A stretch of 60,000 bases of DNA from Tubiluchus corallicola (GCA_030141605.1 JAQGDQ010000192.1:126001-186000), one strand, 5' to 3'; shown: positions 25,192 to 39,436, numbered from the stretch's first letter. Notes: generated from the letters alone by a model not told the origin. A program made the numbers and translations.

Positions 25192-25662
25192 AGTGTACTT
25201 TCTCAATTTGTACATTCATTCATCATGTTTTACACGTGCACGAATAATTCACCAGTTTATAGATTTTGTTCTGTATTTAATCACTGATTCTCGAAATCTA
25301 CTTACATCGCAAGCGGCAGTAAAATTCGTTTTTTGAATTTCCTATTACCGTATCATCTCCCTCGCTCAGTCCTTTTCGTGCCTCGATTGCTAACGAGCAA
25401 ATAATTCTAAAACAAACATACCGGTAATTTACTCCACTCAGTTTCTCTCTATTATACTACTCTGGTATCAGATGGCTTCCCTACTCCTAGGAAATGCAAT
25501 GTAAACATATAACGACAACATTCCTGTGGGAGGTGGCTGAGTAATATCTCAAGAAATTACATAAAGCTCAAAATGTTTGCATGACTGATGTGACGTGACA
25601 TCATATAGCAGTGGACCGCTTATTCATGTCGGAGCAAGCATAACCGTTTTATGGTTAAAGTT

Positions 25663-25910
25663 AGATTTTCCTAAACGCCCTTTATCATAACGATTCTTAA
25701 CATAATTCGTTATGATCTTAAGTCACAAGTAATAGTCTATTACATCATAAATCTGCAGTCGTGAGCATACATTTATTTTATCCTAAACGCCAGATTTTCC
25801 TAAACGCACTTTATTATAATGATTCTTAACACAATTCGTCATGATCCTAATGTCACAAGTAATAGTCTATTATAAAGCGGTCATTAGCATACAACTATTT
25901 TTAGCTATCT
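25663..25910. repeat. Two tandem copies of a 129-bp unit
   Basis: agattttcctaaacgc recurs at 25663 and 25792, with gattcttaaca and cacaagtaatagtctatta in step in both copies. Confidence 0.85.
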
Positions 25911-27969
25911 AACCTTTACCATACGTTAATGCACAAAGAATACTAAGCTAAGTAAGGAAATAATTCTGGACCGGCCAACGATGGGCCAACAATCGGGCTT
26001 CCTAAAATAACCCGTGGCAGAATCAGCTGAGAATGACTTTTTACGTAATTCTGCATTACGCTATTACGAATTTATTTTAATTACGCATTTCGGGTCACGG
26101 GTGTACTCAGTACCGATGTTTCATAGTATTATCGAAGTTTCCTGACATTATAAAAAATAACGTCTCAAAAATTTCATTATTTGATTTATTGATTGACTGA
26201 TTGATTGATTCACTGATGGATAGCTAGGTAGAGTGATTCATTGGCTGTTTGTTTGAGTGACTGATTGGCTGCTTTGGCGCATTACTACATTTCCAAAGGT
26301 AATTTAAAAATTTACAGCAAGACTAAAACAAGAAAACCTCGTCATTCAGGAGTTCAGAATGGGCAAGACAACAATTACTACGTTCCATTAAAACTAGGCA
26401 ATAAAGTATTTGTACTATGAAACGTTGATTAATTTGCAGACATAATCAATTAAAGTCTAAAAAACTTATTTTCATTACGGTCCCTAAATATTATCTAAAC
26501 ATTAGTGTTTCTGAATAATACAGACATTAAAAACAAATTTTGGAAAGCTGATTCCAATAAAAAACACTACATTGCTAAACTAGTGATAGTCAACAAGTTA
26601 CAATTGTGCGTGAAGACATACAGGTCTGATTATATCGCATATTAAAACTTGCTTAGTTTTATTGTAACTAGTAAACCATTTTAATGACAAACAAAAAATA
26701 GTAAAAAAATATACTACTAGTTTTAAAGAGGCTAGTTTTAAAGTGATTACTTAAGGTGGTTTAACCCTAAGATTATGCTAGGTTAACATGAGATGCAGGA
26801 CTTACTAAAAATCTGACATTTTCTTACAGTTGCAGTTAAAGATAAACTGTGACTTAGCTAACTTGAATAGTTGAGAATTAAAAAGCAACATTCTGTAATC
26901 ATGCAGAGTACGTGCATTTTTGTTATGACAACTATGTTTGAATTGTCTGACAACTATTGATAGACTTATTTGAAAATACAGGCACCCCGGTCACTACCAC
27001 AAACATTTCTAGTTTGAACTGAATTCTTTTTATGAAATGAATTGAATTTTTATTATGCACGACACTACAGGCCTAGTTTAAGTTTTTCTCCTTTAGAGCA
27101 GTTTAATAATTTCTGAGGATTTAATAACCTGAGAATTTTATGTTATCTCAGGTTAATGTCATATTGCAGATCATGTCAATTCAATTCTTCTTCCTTTCGG
27201 TAAAGAGATACCACATAAAAATAAAAAAATCATACACAAGGAATTTACACATTCTTTATAAAAGAATTTATACCACATAAAAAATTAGTAAGCAATTAGT
27301 AAAAGACAAGCCACGCAAGCTATATTTTTTGAGCGAAACAATTCTAGAAATGATTTTCGCTGTAAAGATATGAATTTCAAGAAATTTTGAATTTGCTAAT
27401 TCGAGCTTTTACATTCTTTCAATTGGAAATGTACTAATGTCCTGGTTGTTAATGTATTCATATGCATTGTATTCGCAACGATTTTAGCAATAATAAAATA
27501 AGATAAAATGAAACGAAATACAATAAAGTAAAGTAAAATAACGTAAAATACACGAAGATAATAAAATCAATGGCATTTTTATGATTGATGCTAAAAATGA
27601 GAGAAAGAGCGGTGATCTGTAAACGCAACGTGTAACATCTCAGTGTTGCGTTATCTAAAAGAGTTTCATTTTTATAACCATGTAGCTCAAGTCTATAATC
27701 TTTTGTGTAGCTGGTGGAAACGTTCACCTCAAAGTCTATAGTGTAGTGTTTGTTCAGTTAATAATTTAATATAGCACGGCTCTCTGAACCAATATTCCAG
27801 CATTGCGAAAGTATGAGAAACATTTCGTGTTTGATCTGTAATCTGAAAGACGACAGAACGTTACAGGTACTTAACTTAGTCAAAGAAGCCATAAGTCTTC
27901 TACTACTATGTAGACTCTGCAGCCTGGGGACAACGATGAGTCCCACGTAAAGTTTCACCATAATGGATG
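25911..27969. other. No gene seen
   Basis: Contains a short (GATT)n near 26181-26205 and T-rich sequence near 27041 that resembles a LINE 3' end. The frame at 27458-27727 (-) is a low-complexity hydrophobic run. Confidence 0.4.
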
Positions 27970-28025
27970 ATAAATGGTAAAATAAACCGCGATGGTTTAT
28001 AAAAAAATTGGCAATCACAGTATTT
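27970..28025. repeat. Direct repeat A, copy 1
   Basis: tggtaaaataaaccgc and tggcaatcacagt recur in order about 302 bases downstream. Confidence 0.8.
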
Positions 28026-28172
28026 ATTAATTAATGATATCGTTAGCTGTCCGCTAACTTCTGGGAAAGTATTGATACAAAAAATAACCCCCTACTGTTA
28101 TGGGTACAGGTGGCGCTGTTTGACTGTGAGCAACAGGGAGGAAATCTTAGGCCTGTTTTGTCCTCTCATGCT

Positions 28173-28222
28173 GGGCTGGTAGCTCAGGTGGTAGAGCATG
28201 GGAGTAGAAATCCAGACTAGTC
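28173..28222 (+). pseudogene. tRNA-like fragment (probable SINE head)
   Basis: gggctggtagctcaggtgg followed by tagagca looks like a tRNA acceptor strand, D arm and A-box. The anticodon side and a T arm with a B-box cannot be found, so this is not a working tRNA. Confidence 0.5.
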
Positions 28223-28271
28223 CACAATTTTACAGTGTCTCCTTTCTCCAACTCATTACCCGCAATAGGCA

Positions 28272-28327
28272 ATAATTGGTAAAATAAACCGCAATAGTTT
28301 ATAAAAAGTCTGGCAATCACAGTCATA
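28272..28327. repeat. Direct repeat A, copy 2
   Basis: Second copy of 27970-28025; the two flank a tRNA-like segment. Confidence 0.8.
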
Positions 28328-28927
28328 ATTCAATAATAAATTTCACCACAACTTCGTAAGCATGACTATAATAATTTTGCCTTAGTACACAGTAAGTGCA
28401 ATTGTGGAGAAAACATATTGTTTTCACAGTATGCTTACTGCCTACGAAAAAAACATAAATGTAAAACACAATTTTCTATTTACAAGTCATACGCTTTAGA
28501 CTACTAGGCCACTGCTATCCTCAGTGATCAAGGCAGTAAGCAGAAGGTTCTAGCTCCAAATGCAGGCTGCATTCCAACTTTTTCACGTTTCCTGTACGTC
28601 TTTTAAGTTTGGAATCAAAATTTAGTTAATTGTGCGTTTCTATCATCATTAATAATAATAATATTGACATTGAGATTACAAGAATTATTTACACTGCCAT
28701 AAATTCTAGGGACCTCTTTCACGTTTCCTGCATTTCGGCAAAGTTTGATTTCAAAGCTTCATAATTGTGGGCTTATTTCATTAGTATAGTAGTTAATTGA
28801 GCTAAGTCTTGTAATTACAAAAAATGATCCTAACCGGTTAGAAAATTATTACTCTTGCACAATTAACTCCGGAATAAGTAAACTAAAATTTGGAAGTGCT
28901 CAGTCGACTTTATCTTGTTTAAAAATT
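28328..28927. repeat. SINE-like debris
   Basis: Two segments (~28580-28660 and ~28720-28800) share tttcacgtttcctg and a following tttg-attcaaa block, also found in the inverted pair at 10 kb. Confidence 0.4.
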
Positions 28928-29050
28928 TTGTATAATAATAGTAACGATGACGACGATGACAATGACGATGACGACAACCGCAGCAGCAGCAGAGAAAACG
29001 ACAACGACAGCAACAGCAACAACAACAACAAAAACAACAACAACAACAAC

Positions 29051-29087
<37 letters not shown>

Positions 29088-29090
29088 TGA
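28928..29090. repeat. Compound trinucleotide microsatellite (GAC, AAC, AAT)
   Basis: gac/gat units pass into aac units and then about 13 aat units. The poly-Asn and poly-Tyr/Cys frames are artefacts. Confidence 0.92.
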
Positions 29091-31504
29091 TAATGATGAC
29101 TTGGTCAATTACATTGCACTTGTAATCTAGCAGTTCCAGGTTTAAATCCGGGTTTAAAGTACTCAGTCATGACTTATATATATATGTTCCCTTTTTTCGG
29201 TTTTATTTACTTTCACGAAATTTAGTAAATGTAGGCTCTTTGCATCACTTTGTATAGAAGAAAGACGCTTCCAAGAAAGCCGCAATCACCTATACCTTGC
29301 TTTGTTTCGTGTCTAAGTTTAATGACGTTCGCACAACAATTCCACCCAGAGTGTATGAAGCGTGCAACGCTTCACTTTGTACAGCAACCAAAGGGCGCCA
29401 AAGATACTGATTGCTGCTGGTAGGAAGTCAGACTCGTGTGAAGTATGAAGCCATTGAAAACTGAGTTCAATCTCACGGTATGATTACCTAGAAGTTAATA
29501 ATGCCTGGTAGATATAGTATGAAATATGGGCAGCAAAAATGAACGTTTGTAAAATTGCTAACAGTTACAACAGGCAACCAAATGGTGGCCGTGTCTACGA
29601 ATCGAGAGAATTTTAGTGGAGTCACATTTGGCTTCATAAATCTACTGCAGCGATTTTAATTTGCACCTATGTACCACGCTTATTATAGCCATAGCCATGG
29701 CAGCACTCAAAATATTTTCAATTAGGCCACTGAGTAAGAGTTCATCACAAAATTAACATCTTTAGTTAATCAGGTGCAAAGAAAATTGAAAATGAAATTA
29801 GTGAGCGAATTACCAAACACATTTTAACTTAAAGACTAGCATTAATGTTATGCAACTAAATCTACAATTATATGTAGCTATATAGATACAGATATATAAT
29901 TGATATGTAGATCTACGATAAATAGTTTCAGCAACTTTTGACTATTTATGTGCCTTTTGCGAAATTGATGAGGTGATATCGAGGCATTAAAGTTAAATTT
30001 TATGATGAACTTACACCGTCGTTACGTTTTAGCTGGGAGGATTTGTTTCATAGCATAACAATAACAGTAACTTTCTGGACATAAGCATTTGCGGCCTGAA
30101 GTCCTTCGTTTGAGAAGCTGAGAGCGTTAAGAATGCCGCAGGGCAGGAAATGAAAGACCGACGGACGCAGATGTCCACGATGCTGAAGAAAACTTGTTCG
30201 AAAAGCGAAGCATAAGTTATTGCTCCGGAATGCGAAGCATTTGAAATCTTATGACTTCGATTACGATATACTGTCATGACAAAGCACTCTTGTGTGAAAT
30301 TTCAGTGCAACAGCAAGCCAAGTTATGGCATTTTTTTCAAAAACAAGCTGCTCTAAACGTTGCACACCACGTACGCACTTGCGCAAGTACATTTTGCTCA
30401 AACGTATTTAAAATGTATTTTAGTAGCGTGCTATGTTTCGAATGATGCCTTTCCGCCCGCTTTCTGTTCCTTTAAGTCATTTAACTTTTTTTAAATTCTA
30501 TTTGTGACGTCTCTACATTAAAAAAACACTACATACAATCCCACCACACCATACCGCCCACATCATATCACAAAATAACAACAACAACAACAATATTTTC
30601 CACAATGTTGAAACTGCCTGAAGTGGCAAACGCTTAATAATACAGAAACGTTCTGCATAATCTTTACTTTCTGCTCCTGAAATGATGGTAACAACCTAAC
30701 AGTTAACAGGTTATAGATAAGCGCTTACAGTGGCCATAGAATACAAATTTTATTTTGCATTGTTTGCCTCAGAGGAGTATCATATAAAAAGGAATGGAGA
30801 TGATGCATGGAGAAAATGCAAATACAAGGTAGTCTTTTAGCAACAGATGAAGAGATATCAAGAAGAAAAACTTAGCACTAGCAGCATATTTCAAATTTCA
30901 GCATAGACATGGGAAGTTGCATATGATAGGGCAGCGTAGTCTAAAGTGATTGCAACGGTCATATCAGAAGACGTGTGACTCCAGAGATGGTCATGTCTGC
31001 CTAACTATGAGTAAGTGACAGAGTTCTGTATTACATGAAACTGGCTATGAAAACGAATAAAAGATTGCTTTACGGCGAAACAAACCTGTTTATGAGAGTT
31101 ACAAGCGAGTGACGTAACTAGATTTATTATTTATTTATTAAATCTTTATTTAAAAAATATTAGAAAAAATATTTACAAGAAAGTATAAAATATGAAACGG
31201 GATAAAAAACGTACATACGGCATAGAATAAAATTTTACAGATAAAAAGTGCTCGTTAAATATTTCGGTTAAAAGCACATAGAGCTAAGCCTTTATTTACA
31301 GGTAAAGATAAAAGATTATTCAGATTTACATCTTTTAAACGGTTTTTAAAAAGTTTGCTACTCTGAGTATAGATCAATATATATATATATATTACTCTAT
31401 TTTATCTGCACTTATGCTTGTACATACACTTGCACGATGAGGATTCATTTGTCAGTTTCAAAGTTGTCTAATCTGAACCAAATAAACTACATTTAAATTA
31501 AACT
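29091..31504. other. No gene confirmed
   Basis: The frame at 30029-30277 (-) is of higher complexity than its surroundings but has no recognised domain. T-rich sequence at 31130-31200 may be a minus-strand LINE 3' end. Confidence 0.35.
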
Positions 31505-31765
31505 AAGTTACAGTAGATTGACGTTGTAACTCACGCTAGACAGTGTTACAATGGATTTTGTAATTTACTCAAAACGATGTTATAGAGGAATGTTGCAACT
31601 CAGTCTAGACGGTGTTACAGCGGAACGTTGCAACTTTTTCTAAACAATGTTACAGTGGAATGTTACATCTCATACTAGGTAGTACTGCAGCAGAATATTG
31701 CAAGTCAGTCCAGACAGCATTACAGTGGAATGTTGCGACTTAGTATATTAGACAGTATTACAGAG
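31505..31765. repeat. Degenerate 35-bp minisatellite, block 1
   Basis: About seven copies of a unit with core gtgttacagtggaatgttgc followed by aactcagtctagaca, with 10-25% variation by eye. Confidence 0.85.
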
Positions 31766-31957
31766 ATTTCAAGATTATTTTCAAGATTGTTAATTTCGCA
31801 TCAACACAAACACAAAATTAATACATTAAAAGAAACAAAAAAGGTTTCAATATTTCAATGTAAACGAACAATGTTTGTTGCCCAATAAGAAGCAATTTTT
31901 TAAAAAAATGATTTGCTACCCACTTAAATGATTTGTGTTGCATGACATATGGTCATG

Positions 31958-32177
31958 TCAATCTAGACAGACTGGCGATGCAACTCGGTTTAGACAGTGT
32001 TACAAATGAGATGTTGCAACTTAGTCTAGACAATATTACAGTGAAATATTGCAACTCAGTTTAGACAGTGTTACAGTGAAATGTTGCAATTCAATCTAGA
32101 CAGCTTACAGTGGAATGTTGCAATTCAGTCTAGGCAATGTCACAGTGGAATGTTGCAATTCAGTTTAGACTGCAGTA
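31958..32177. repeat. Degenerate 35-bp minisatellite, block 2
   Basis: About six more copies of the same unit after a ~190-base interruption. Confidence 0.85.
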
Positions 32178-33539
32178 TTACGATAAGTATATGCCTAGTT
32201 CAACAGTTGGTACTTATAATTTCCTGATTTCAATCGAAATAAACAGCTAAATTGTGTTTCAATACGTTTCCGGAATGGCAACATTTAAGTACCAACAGTT
32301 GATACTTAAAGGCCCAATATTATAGAACAAAATTTTAAAAACTAAGTTTATAAGGAAAATCACAGCTGATTACCAAATGAAAAATATCTATTTATTTTCT
32401 AAAATGTAATTTGGTAAACACGTGAGTACTAGATAACGAATTAGCATTTTCAAAATACATCAAAATTGTTACACAATACTGTAATAAATTATTATGTTTC
32501 ATACATTATCGTTATCATAAGAGATTAATTGGACTGCAGTGGGCTATTGCGTCCACTGTACTGTGTGGGCTACAGTATTGTGTCATACAATGTAAGAAAA
32601 AAGCAACAAACTTACCATTCCTCAGGAATTATGTGGTTAATTTTGTTTCCCATACTGTCAATAATCGGTGCTGTTTTCAGAACCTCGTGTTTTACTCGTA
32701 ACTTGTAATACAATGAACTACTAGGATTGGATTGTGTAAACCAAGTATTGTGAGAGGCTCTTACTGCGCATGAGCAGTTACTGCTAGGCTAGTCTATTGC
32801 AGTGAAAGTAATTAAATAAAGATAGTATTTATTCGCTTGCTCATTAACTCTCTTGCTCACTAACAACGACTCTACAACTTTTCAATATTACTCTAGTTAA
32901 AATCTACGAGTCAATATTTATCCGTAACTCACTAATTTATATAAGACTCTTTTAGGAAACTTTTGCCTACTTTGCTAACAATCATACCATCTAAATTTTT
33001 CGTCTTTACTCTGTTAGCAAAGATTTTTGAAAAGATTTTCAAAATATACAATAATGTACTATTATATATTGTATAATTGCACCATATACAATTACTGGAA
33101 CAGTAATTTCGCAGAAATATTAATTTACTCAATAATCAATTAATATTTCTAGGGATAGGGAATGGAACATTACTAAATTATCTCTAGCCAAGATGAGATT
33201 TTTTCTTTAGCAGCCCTGTTTCGTCAATTTTTTATGAAGATTGGTTTTACATTTATTATCTCAAAATCTTAAAGAAAAAATAAGCAAAAATTATTCCTGC
33301 AAGAGGTTTCCACTATCAACCTCATTCACAATGAAGCAAGACTACGTTGATCAATTTTCAATATGATTGATCTACTCTCAAAATAGTTAAGTTGTTTCTG
33401 TAGAGAATATATGACACTTAATTCTAATTTTTTTATTCCAGGTGTTACGACTAACGAAGATAATTGGTACTTCTCTAATCCGTTTTCACAATTTGGGACA
33501 GTAGGTCTATGTCACACATTTTTGTGCGTAATAGACATG
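32178..33539. other. No gene seen
   Basis: AT-rich DNA. A partial short inverted repeat around caacagttgrtactt occurs at about 32200 and 32290. Confidence 0.4.
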
Positions 33540-33668
33540 TAAGTAGTGCCTATCTTAGTGCCTCTACCGCACTTTTGTAAATATTGTATGTCTTTTGTCT
33601 TTTACTTACTGCTTTTACTATATTTTGTTACTGATTATGAATAAAATTAAATAAAAATAAAAAATAAG
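33540..33668 (+). repeat. Possible LINE 3' UTR and tail
   Basis: A T-rich stretch ends in gaataaaattaaataaaaat, as in retrotransposon 3' ends. No coding portion is recognised. Confidence 0.3.
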
Positions 33669-36600
33669 TCTACAAAGATAGCATTCGTCATAAATTTTTT
33701 GGAAAAACTATGAATACAGAACTCATAGACTCTGAAACTGGAGCATTACGTGAACTATATAAATCATGTTCGACAGCAAAACTTTTCTACTTGCCAGGGG
33801 AATATTTCTGTCCCGCATTGTATAAAACACCAAGAGTTGTATAGGATTAATTCTAAAATTATGCCACAAAAATGTGATCATGCTAAGGAAATAGCATATC
33901 AGAATTTTAGTGACTGGTCTGGGAATGGTTTGAAATTGATGCACTTTATTCGTGGTTTGAGACGATTCTTTACCACTGTCTAATACCAATATATTCGGTC
34001 TTTTCCTGAGCAAAATAACACCCTTTAGGCTTAGTTAAACCGTTAGGCTCCAGTTTGCCCGATGCCAGTAAGGGTGCTGGCAACACGCTCAAAATGAGGC
34101 CATCTTACAGCCATGAAAACGAACGTTGGGACACCGATGTTAATCTGTCTGCCTGTCTATCTGCCTGCCTGCCAGTATATTTACTAAAGCAAAATCCACT
34201 CTGCATTATGGAGAGCATCAATAGAGTCATCATACAATCTTGAACAGCTGATATGAGCTAAAAGATATTTAAATGTTCAAATGACCATAACCAATGCAGA
34301 AGCGCCACAGATCATATCGTTTTGGGACCAGCAGCCTTGGCGATGAGTCTTCAGACTCCCTTCTAAGAAACACACTAAGACAGAGTATATACTGTAACTT
34401 TTTTAGGTTATTTCTTTTCCTGACATGAAAGCTCGATAAAGTTGCAGATGTAGTGGAGTTTTGTCAATTAACCCAACGAAGTTCTTCTAGATGAATAGGA
34501 TAATGAAACAGTACATAATAACCAAATATTTTTATATCTAGGAAGTTTAGGTTTCGATTTGAATGCGAAGACTACCAAGCATATTGAAAAGTTGATAAAA
34601 GAAAAAAATCTGTGACAAATCATCAATTTTTTTATTGGTTGGAGATTTTCTCAGAAACGTTTTCTCATAAATTACTTTTTAGTAATTATTGTCATTTAAT
34701 GCTTGTTTGCTCACTTAGGTATCTTGCTCGTTCATTACTTCATTTATTCATTCCTTTGCCTTCCTTAACTTTCATTCTTTCGAACTTTTGTCTCAGTCGT
34801 CATACGTCAGGATACGACCATCCATTTTGACTGTAGGTAAGCTGGCACAATATTGTACAGCAACTTTGTTTGACAATAGGTGTCAGTTTTCCTCCGTGTA
34901 ATATGTCATTTGGATGCCTGCGCATGGCGTTGTATGGTGTCAAGTATCTTCCTAGTTATTCCAATTTTGCTCATCTATTAGCGTAATGGCGATTGATCTG
35001 CTTTGTACGTAGGATCATGTGACTAACTTCCGACTATCTCTTCTGCTAATTGTTTACCATTACGTGGAGTTTGGCTCGATTTGCTTGGCAGGTTAATGGC
35101 TTCGAAGGTCGTAGATACATTACCTTGAAGCCAAAGCGCAGTTTGAGATCTATGATTAGGGGCGCCTCCAGGACAAGTATGGCTCAGCATGCAAGGGAGA
35201 AGTTACAAACTTTTCTGCAGACTTACTATCTTGTTAGCTTGTTACGTAAAGCGTTTACAATATGCATTTGTCTTTGTCTGTCAAGATTTCTATAGATACG
35301 AAACCAAATCGTGCCAGTTCTGTCATATATAAACCTCTGCAAATGAAATATAAGATGTTTTCTAATGGTAAATCAGGAAGTACTCAGGTATACGAATACG
35401 GCTCATCTAGACCTTTTAATTGCATCTAGCTTATGAAGCTTAGTAAAGGTATTAGTGCCGTTCAAAAGACAGGGAAAAATAATTATAATATATAAGGTGC
35501 TAATAGGCCTAGGAAGAATTTACGTATACAGCGCGCTGTTGGTGCCTACGCTATGGCCTACGTTAAAGTTACATGACAGTACATGATAATATATTTTAAT
35601 TCTAGTTACATTCGTGTGGCAGTAACGTAACTTTCATGGGAAGAAATCTTTATTAGTCTTTTCTTAATAATTTTTGTTTTTTTTGCTGTCACTAACATTA
35701 AAATGTCACCCTAAAAGTCATTCTTTAAGGCTGATTTTACTATTTACTGTTTCACAAAACAAGGTAAATAAAAGTACGTATTAAAATGAACTCACAACCT
35801 CTTATTAAATTGTTAAATCCACTTGAGTAACAGGAGGGAAATTCGAAATAAAGTTAGCAATGATTTTGGATTTGAGTAAGTTTCATCTTACAAGTTTACC
35901 TCGTCACAGTAAAATAGCCTAAAAATAAACATGATTCTGTACAAACCAACATTTAACAAAAATCTATATTTCCAGCAACGAAATGACGACTATAAATACA
36001 AAAATCTGCCATCTATAGCGCGCATCCGATGTCTGGCCGGATTTCGCGCCTTTAATAAAGAAGCGTTGCACACGCAAGGCTCAAATCGACTTCAAAAACA
36101 ATCAATTGATCAAAGTTTATTGTCTTATAAAGTATACAAGGCAATCTACGTGTATTATAAAATGTTTAGCATAGCAAGCAGAAGAAACAAAATATCCAAA
36201 AAACAAAGATTTATTTATCGTCTAACATTAGCACTAACGGCTATTTAGCGAGTTACACTTAATCCACTTTCCATGATTATAGACGACATATATGACAAAC
36301 AATTAAGATTATCTAAATTTGGTGCGTGGGACAGGGGTGGAGATGACATCATCGTTGCCCTTGCCGTGCAACATAGTCTTAAAATTCTTGCAGCAAATGG
36401 CCGATTTTCTATTGGTCCATAATACACATAATACATTTCATCTATACTACATATATGGCTTGGCTTGCACGTTACATACAAATATTCGATTTTGTGAAAT
36501 GGACTGAGAGGCACTGATGACGTAATTTAGCCACTCCGTGCGTTCCAAGGTCATCATACCACCAAACGATAGCCCACATATAACTTGCTGTTCGCCTCTA

Positions 36601-37284
36601 ATAGTAACCAAGTGTCTATCTGTGAACGTTTTGGAGTTATAAGCCTCCAAAGTACAGGACAATTTCTTGACTCTTAGTGTCAAAGTGGGCCAAAGGGTAA
36701 AATTGTATAAAAATGTCCAAAACGCTGTTAAATTGACCTAAAAGATCATTCTTGAAAGTTTGGCAACTTTATCCAGTCAATCCTCTTTTCTTGGTTACCG
36801 AACCGGACTGTAAATTACATATATAGATATTTGATGAAAAAGAGCATCTTGTTTCCAAAATTTGGCTAAAATCCACTGGTAAGATGACAGTGTGTTTTCA
36901 TTATTCTTAGTTCAAAATGCGGGCAAGCTATTAAAATTTAAGAAACTGAATTAAATTTTTATATTAAGTAATTTGTTGTTACATACTTCGAGCATTTTTC
37001 ACAATAAGCACATTTTTTCAACAAAATAGTATTGGATACCTAGGTTACTGAAACTAACAAATTCCAAGGATAAAAATATCTTTAAACCAACTCCTACACA
37101 CATTTTCTGAAAAGCACTCTGGCCATTGTTTATGAATCATAATTAAATTTTTTGCAACTTTTGTTTTTGTACTGCTTTTTAAATAAAAAATGTGAAAAAT
37201 TGCTTTATATTGTCTATGGGAAAATCGCTTTGTCCAAAATGTAACACAATGATAACGAATAACATGTAAGATGTATGCCCTGGC
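33669..37284. other. No gene confirmed
   Basis: Several frames of 60-105 codons (33723-34013, 35050-35295, 35931-36248, 36245-36683) occur on both strands. None shows a recognisable domain or a convincing splice partner. Confidence 0.35.
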
Positions 37285-37289
37285 GTTGG

Positions 37290-37357
37290 CAGCTGCTAGT
37301 ACGAACAAGACTGTGTGTATGTCGTCTGAAATTTAAACCACTCGGCTACCCAACCCT
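37290..37357 (-). pseudogene. tRNA-Leu/Ser-like fragment (SINE head)
   Basis: On the minus strand ggttgggtagccgagtgg matches the D-arm/A-box side of a type-II tRNA. No matching T arm follows. Confidence 0.4.
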
Positions 37358-38439
37358 GGACACCATTCAGTAGTAATTTAAGGGAGTGGGGTGTGGGGTG
37401 GGTCAGACTGATATAAAATAAAGCTAAAATGGTTTACCTTAATGTACATTATCATTGGGTGTAGCAAAGCGAACGACGGATACAATGATTTGGTAGATTT
37501 GTGAAATATTTGAAGAACTTGCAGACGGAAATATGTATGAAAATAAGGCTAACGATTACTGAACTTGAAGTTATATTGTTACGTGGATAAAAAACTGAGC
37601 AATAAAAATAAACTATTTTTTCAGTCATTTATAGTGTTTATTTAATACCTGTTAACAAGTCTAAATTAAGTTTAAAATAAGTTCGTTAACTATTGGCTTA
37701 TTTCCTGGACAGGTCTTAATTAAAAAGGAACATTTGTTTTTCGCTATCATTATTGCAACTCCATTCTACTTTAAGTTTAGAGGATTTCATAGATTCGTCT
37801 GAAATAAACTTATAAAATTTTAAACACTTATTCTTAAAAGAAAGGTCGAGCCTCCTGGGAAGTCAGGTTTATTTCGATGCTCGAGAAAATTGTTAGCAAG
37901 ATTTAATAATAAAAGTGCAGTAAGCACCTTGTGTAATTCGTTCAAGTTAAAACCACTTTAAAGTCTCGTTCTTTTCGCGTTTTGGCGCTTCCATTTTGAA
38001 CGCCTATTCGTCCACCAACGACGTCATTCGTCGACTGAAGAAATTCCATCAATTTCCATCAAAGGTATAATAAGTAAACGTGAGCTAACTGAAAGCCATG
38101 ATGCGCTTACGAAAAGTCACGAAGTCCACTAGTTACGTCATAATTTCAAGTGAATAGCGCCTAGCACCGCTTTACAGCTGTTTTATAAATTAATTTTATG
38201 TTGTATAGACAGCTTTTGCGAATTTCTTTGTTATATTCTTCTAAATTCTAAAGCAGTGAAATAATTTCAGTCTGCTGAGTGGCGTGGCCTTTCATATTTT
38301 AAAAATTTGTTCGAACAACCTGTTAATTAGATACAAATGAATGCGATTCTAGAGCACATAATCGAAATATAAAAAGATTGGTTTAGCATTGATTTCTTTT
38401 TTACAGTTCAACACACCGTGAGCCTGATTTTAGCATTAA
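37358..38439. other. No gene seen
   Basis: AT-rich DNA without a recognisable signal. Confidence 0.4.
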
Positions 38440-38600
38440 TTTTATTTATTTTTATTCACACCCAATAGTAAAATAGTCTATAATAAAAACAATATATATA
38501 TATAAACCACGTTGGCAAAAAACATAGAAATACAATATTTACAAGAGTGTGGTAAAGACAATGCCAAGGTTTACTGTTAAACGCTACTATTTATATTAAA
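38440..38600 (-). repeat. Possible minus-strand LINE 3' end
   Basis: tttatttatttttattcac at the left with AT-rich sequence to the right mirrors a retrotransposon 3' terminus on the minus strand. Includes a short (AT)n at 38493-38503. Confidence 0.3.
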
Positions 38601-39428
38601 TAGTTGTAGCACAACTGGAATCTAGCAATTTATTAAGGAGAACTCAACTTCAAATATGAATCACTTAATCGGTTGAGTTGTTGTAACATACCTTAGTAAA
38701 GAAGTGTATAATATATCCACCTCAACGAATGTAAAATATGGATAAGCGTGAATGGGGTGTGGCAGCGTGGGAGTGTAGAGCGTTTAAAAAATTTAGGCTC
38801 TGAGAGAGGTACACCACTGCAGAAAATGATAATCAGTGTTGTTCACAAGCTGTCATATTAGCTCATCATAACTTGTAATGACAACTTCGTCGTGCATTAC
38901 GTTAATCTGTGTTGTTATACATGAACTAATTATTATAGGTTAATGTTAATTAATAAATACAGAGACAAATTGACCATCAAGGTTCTGTTCTGTTAGTTTA
39001 AGACAGTTTCTTGTTTTTCTTTTGTCGCTCTAAATGTGTCAAGATTAATGGCATTCTGTTTTGGAGGAAACGCCAGACAGTATGGAGCCCTGAAGAAATA
39101 ATTGATACAAAACCATCGGAAAACTAACAAAGCCTTTATAAAGATTTCAGCGCTTTGATCTGAAACAGGATTCTACCCAGTAACGTTGACATCTTAATTC
39201 CCAACGAAACTAATCAACAGAAGATTTGGCTACTTTCAGAATGCTAGCAGTTTTTGACAATAAACGGAGATAAGAAAATAACGAAAGTAGTGAGTTCATT
39301 CAAACCCGGTCTCAATATAATTGTGTTCAATTAATTGAAACCCATTTACTATTGTTCAGGTTTCTCATTAATTGCTCAGTATATTCATTTGATCACTTTC
39401 TCCTTGATTAGCCATCGGTTTCTATATC
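38601..39428. other. No gene seen
   Basis: Nothing recognisable up to the hAT target duplication. Confidence 0.4.
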
Positions 39429-39436
39429 GGATAGAA

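Noticed and set aside
28173-28222. Functional tRNA gene
   Set aside because: The A-box side is good, but no anticodon arm, T arm or acceptor pairing could be found.
30029-30277. 82-codon minus-strand frame of fair complexity
   Set aside because: No domain, signal peptide or matching splice site was convincing, so it is left as unexplained sequence.
31505-32177. CRISPR-like array
   Set aside because: The 35-bp units are directly contiguous and degenerate, with no spacers.
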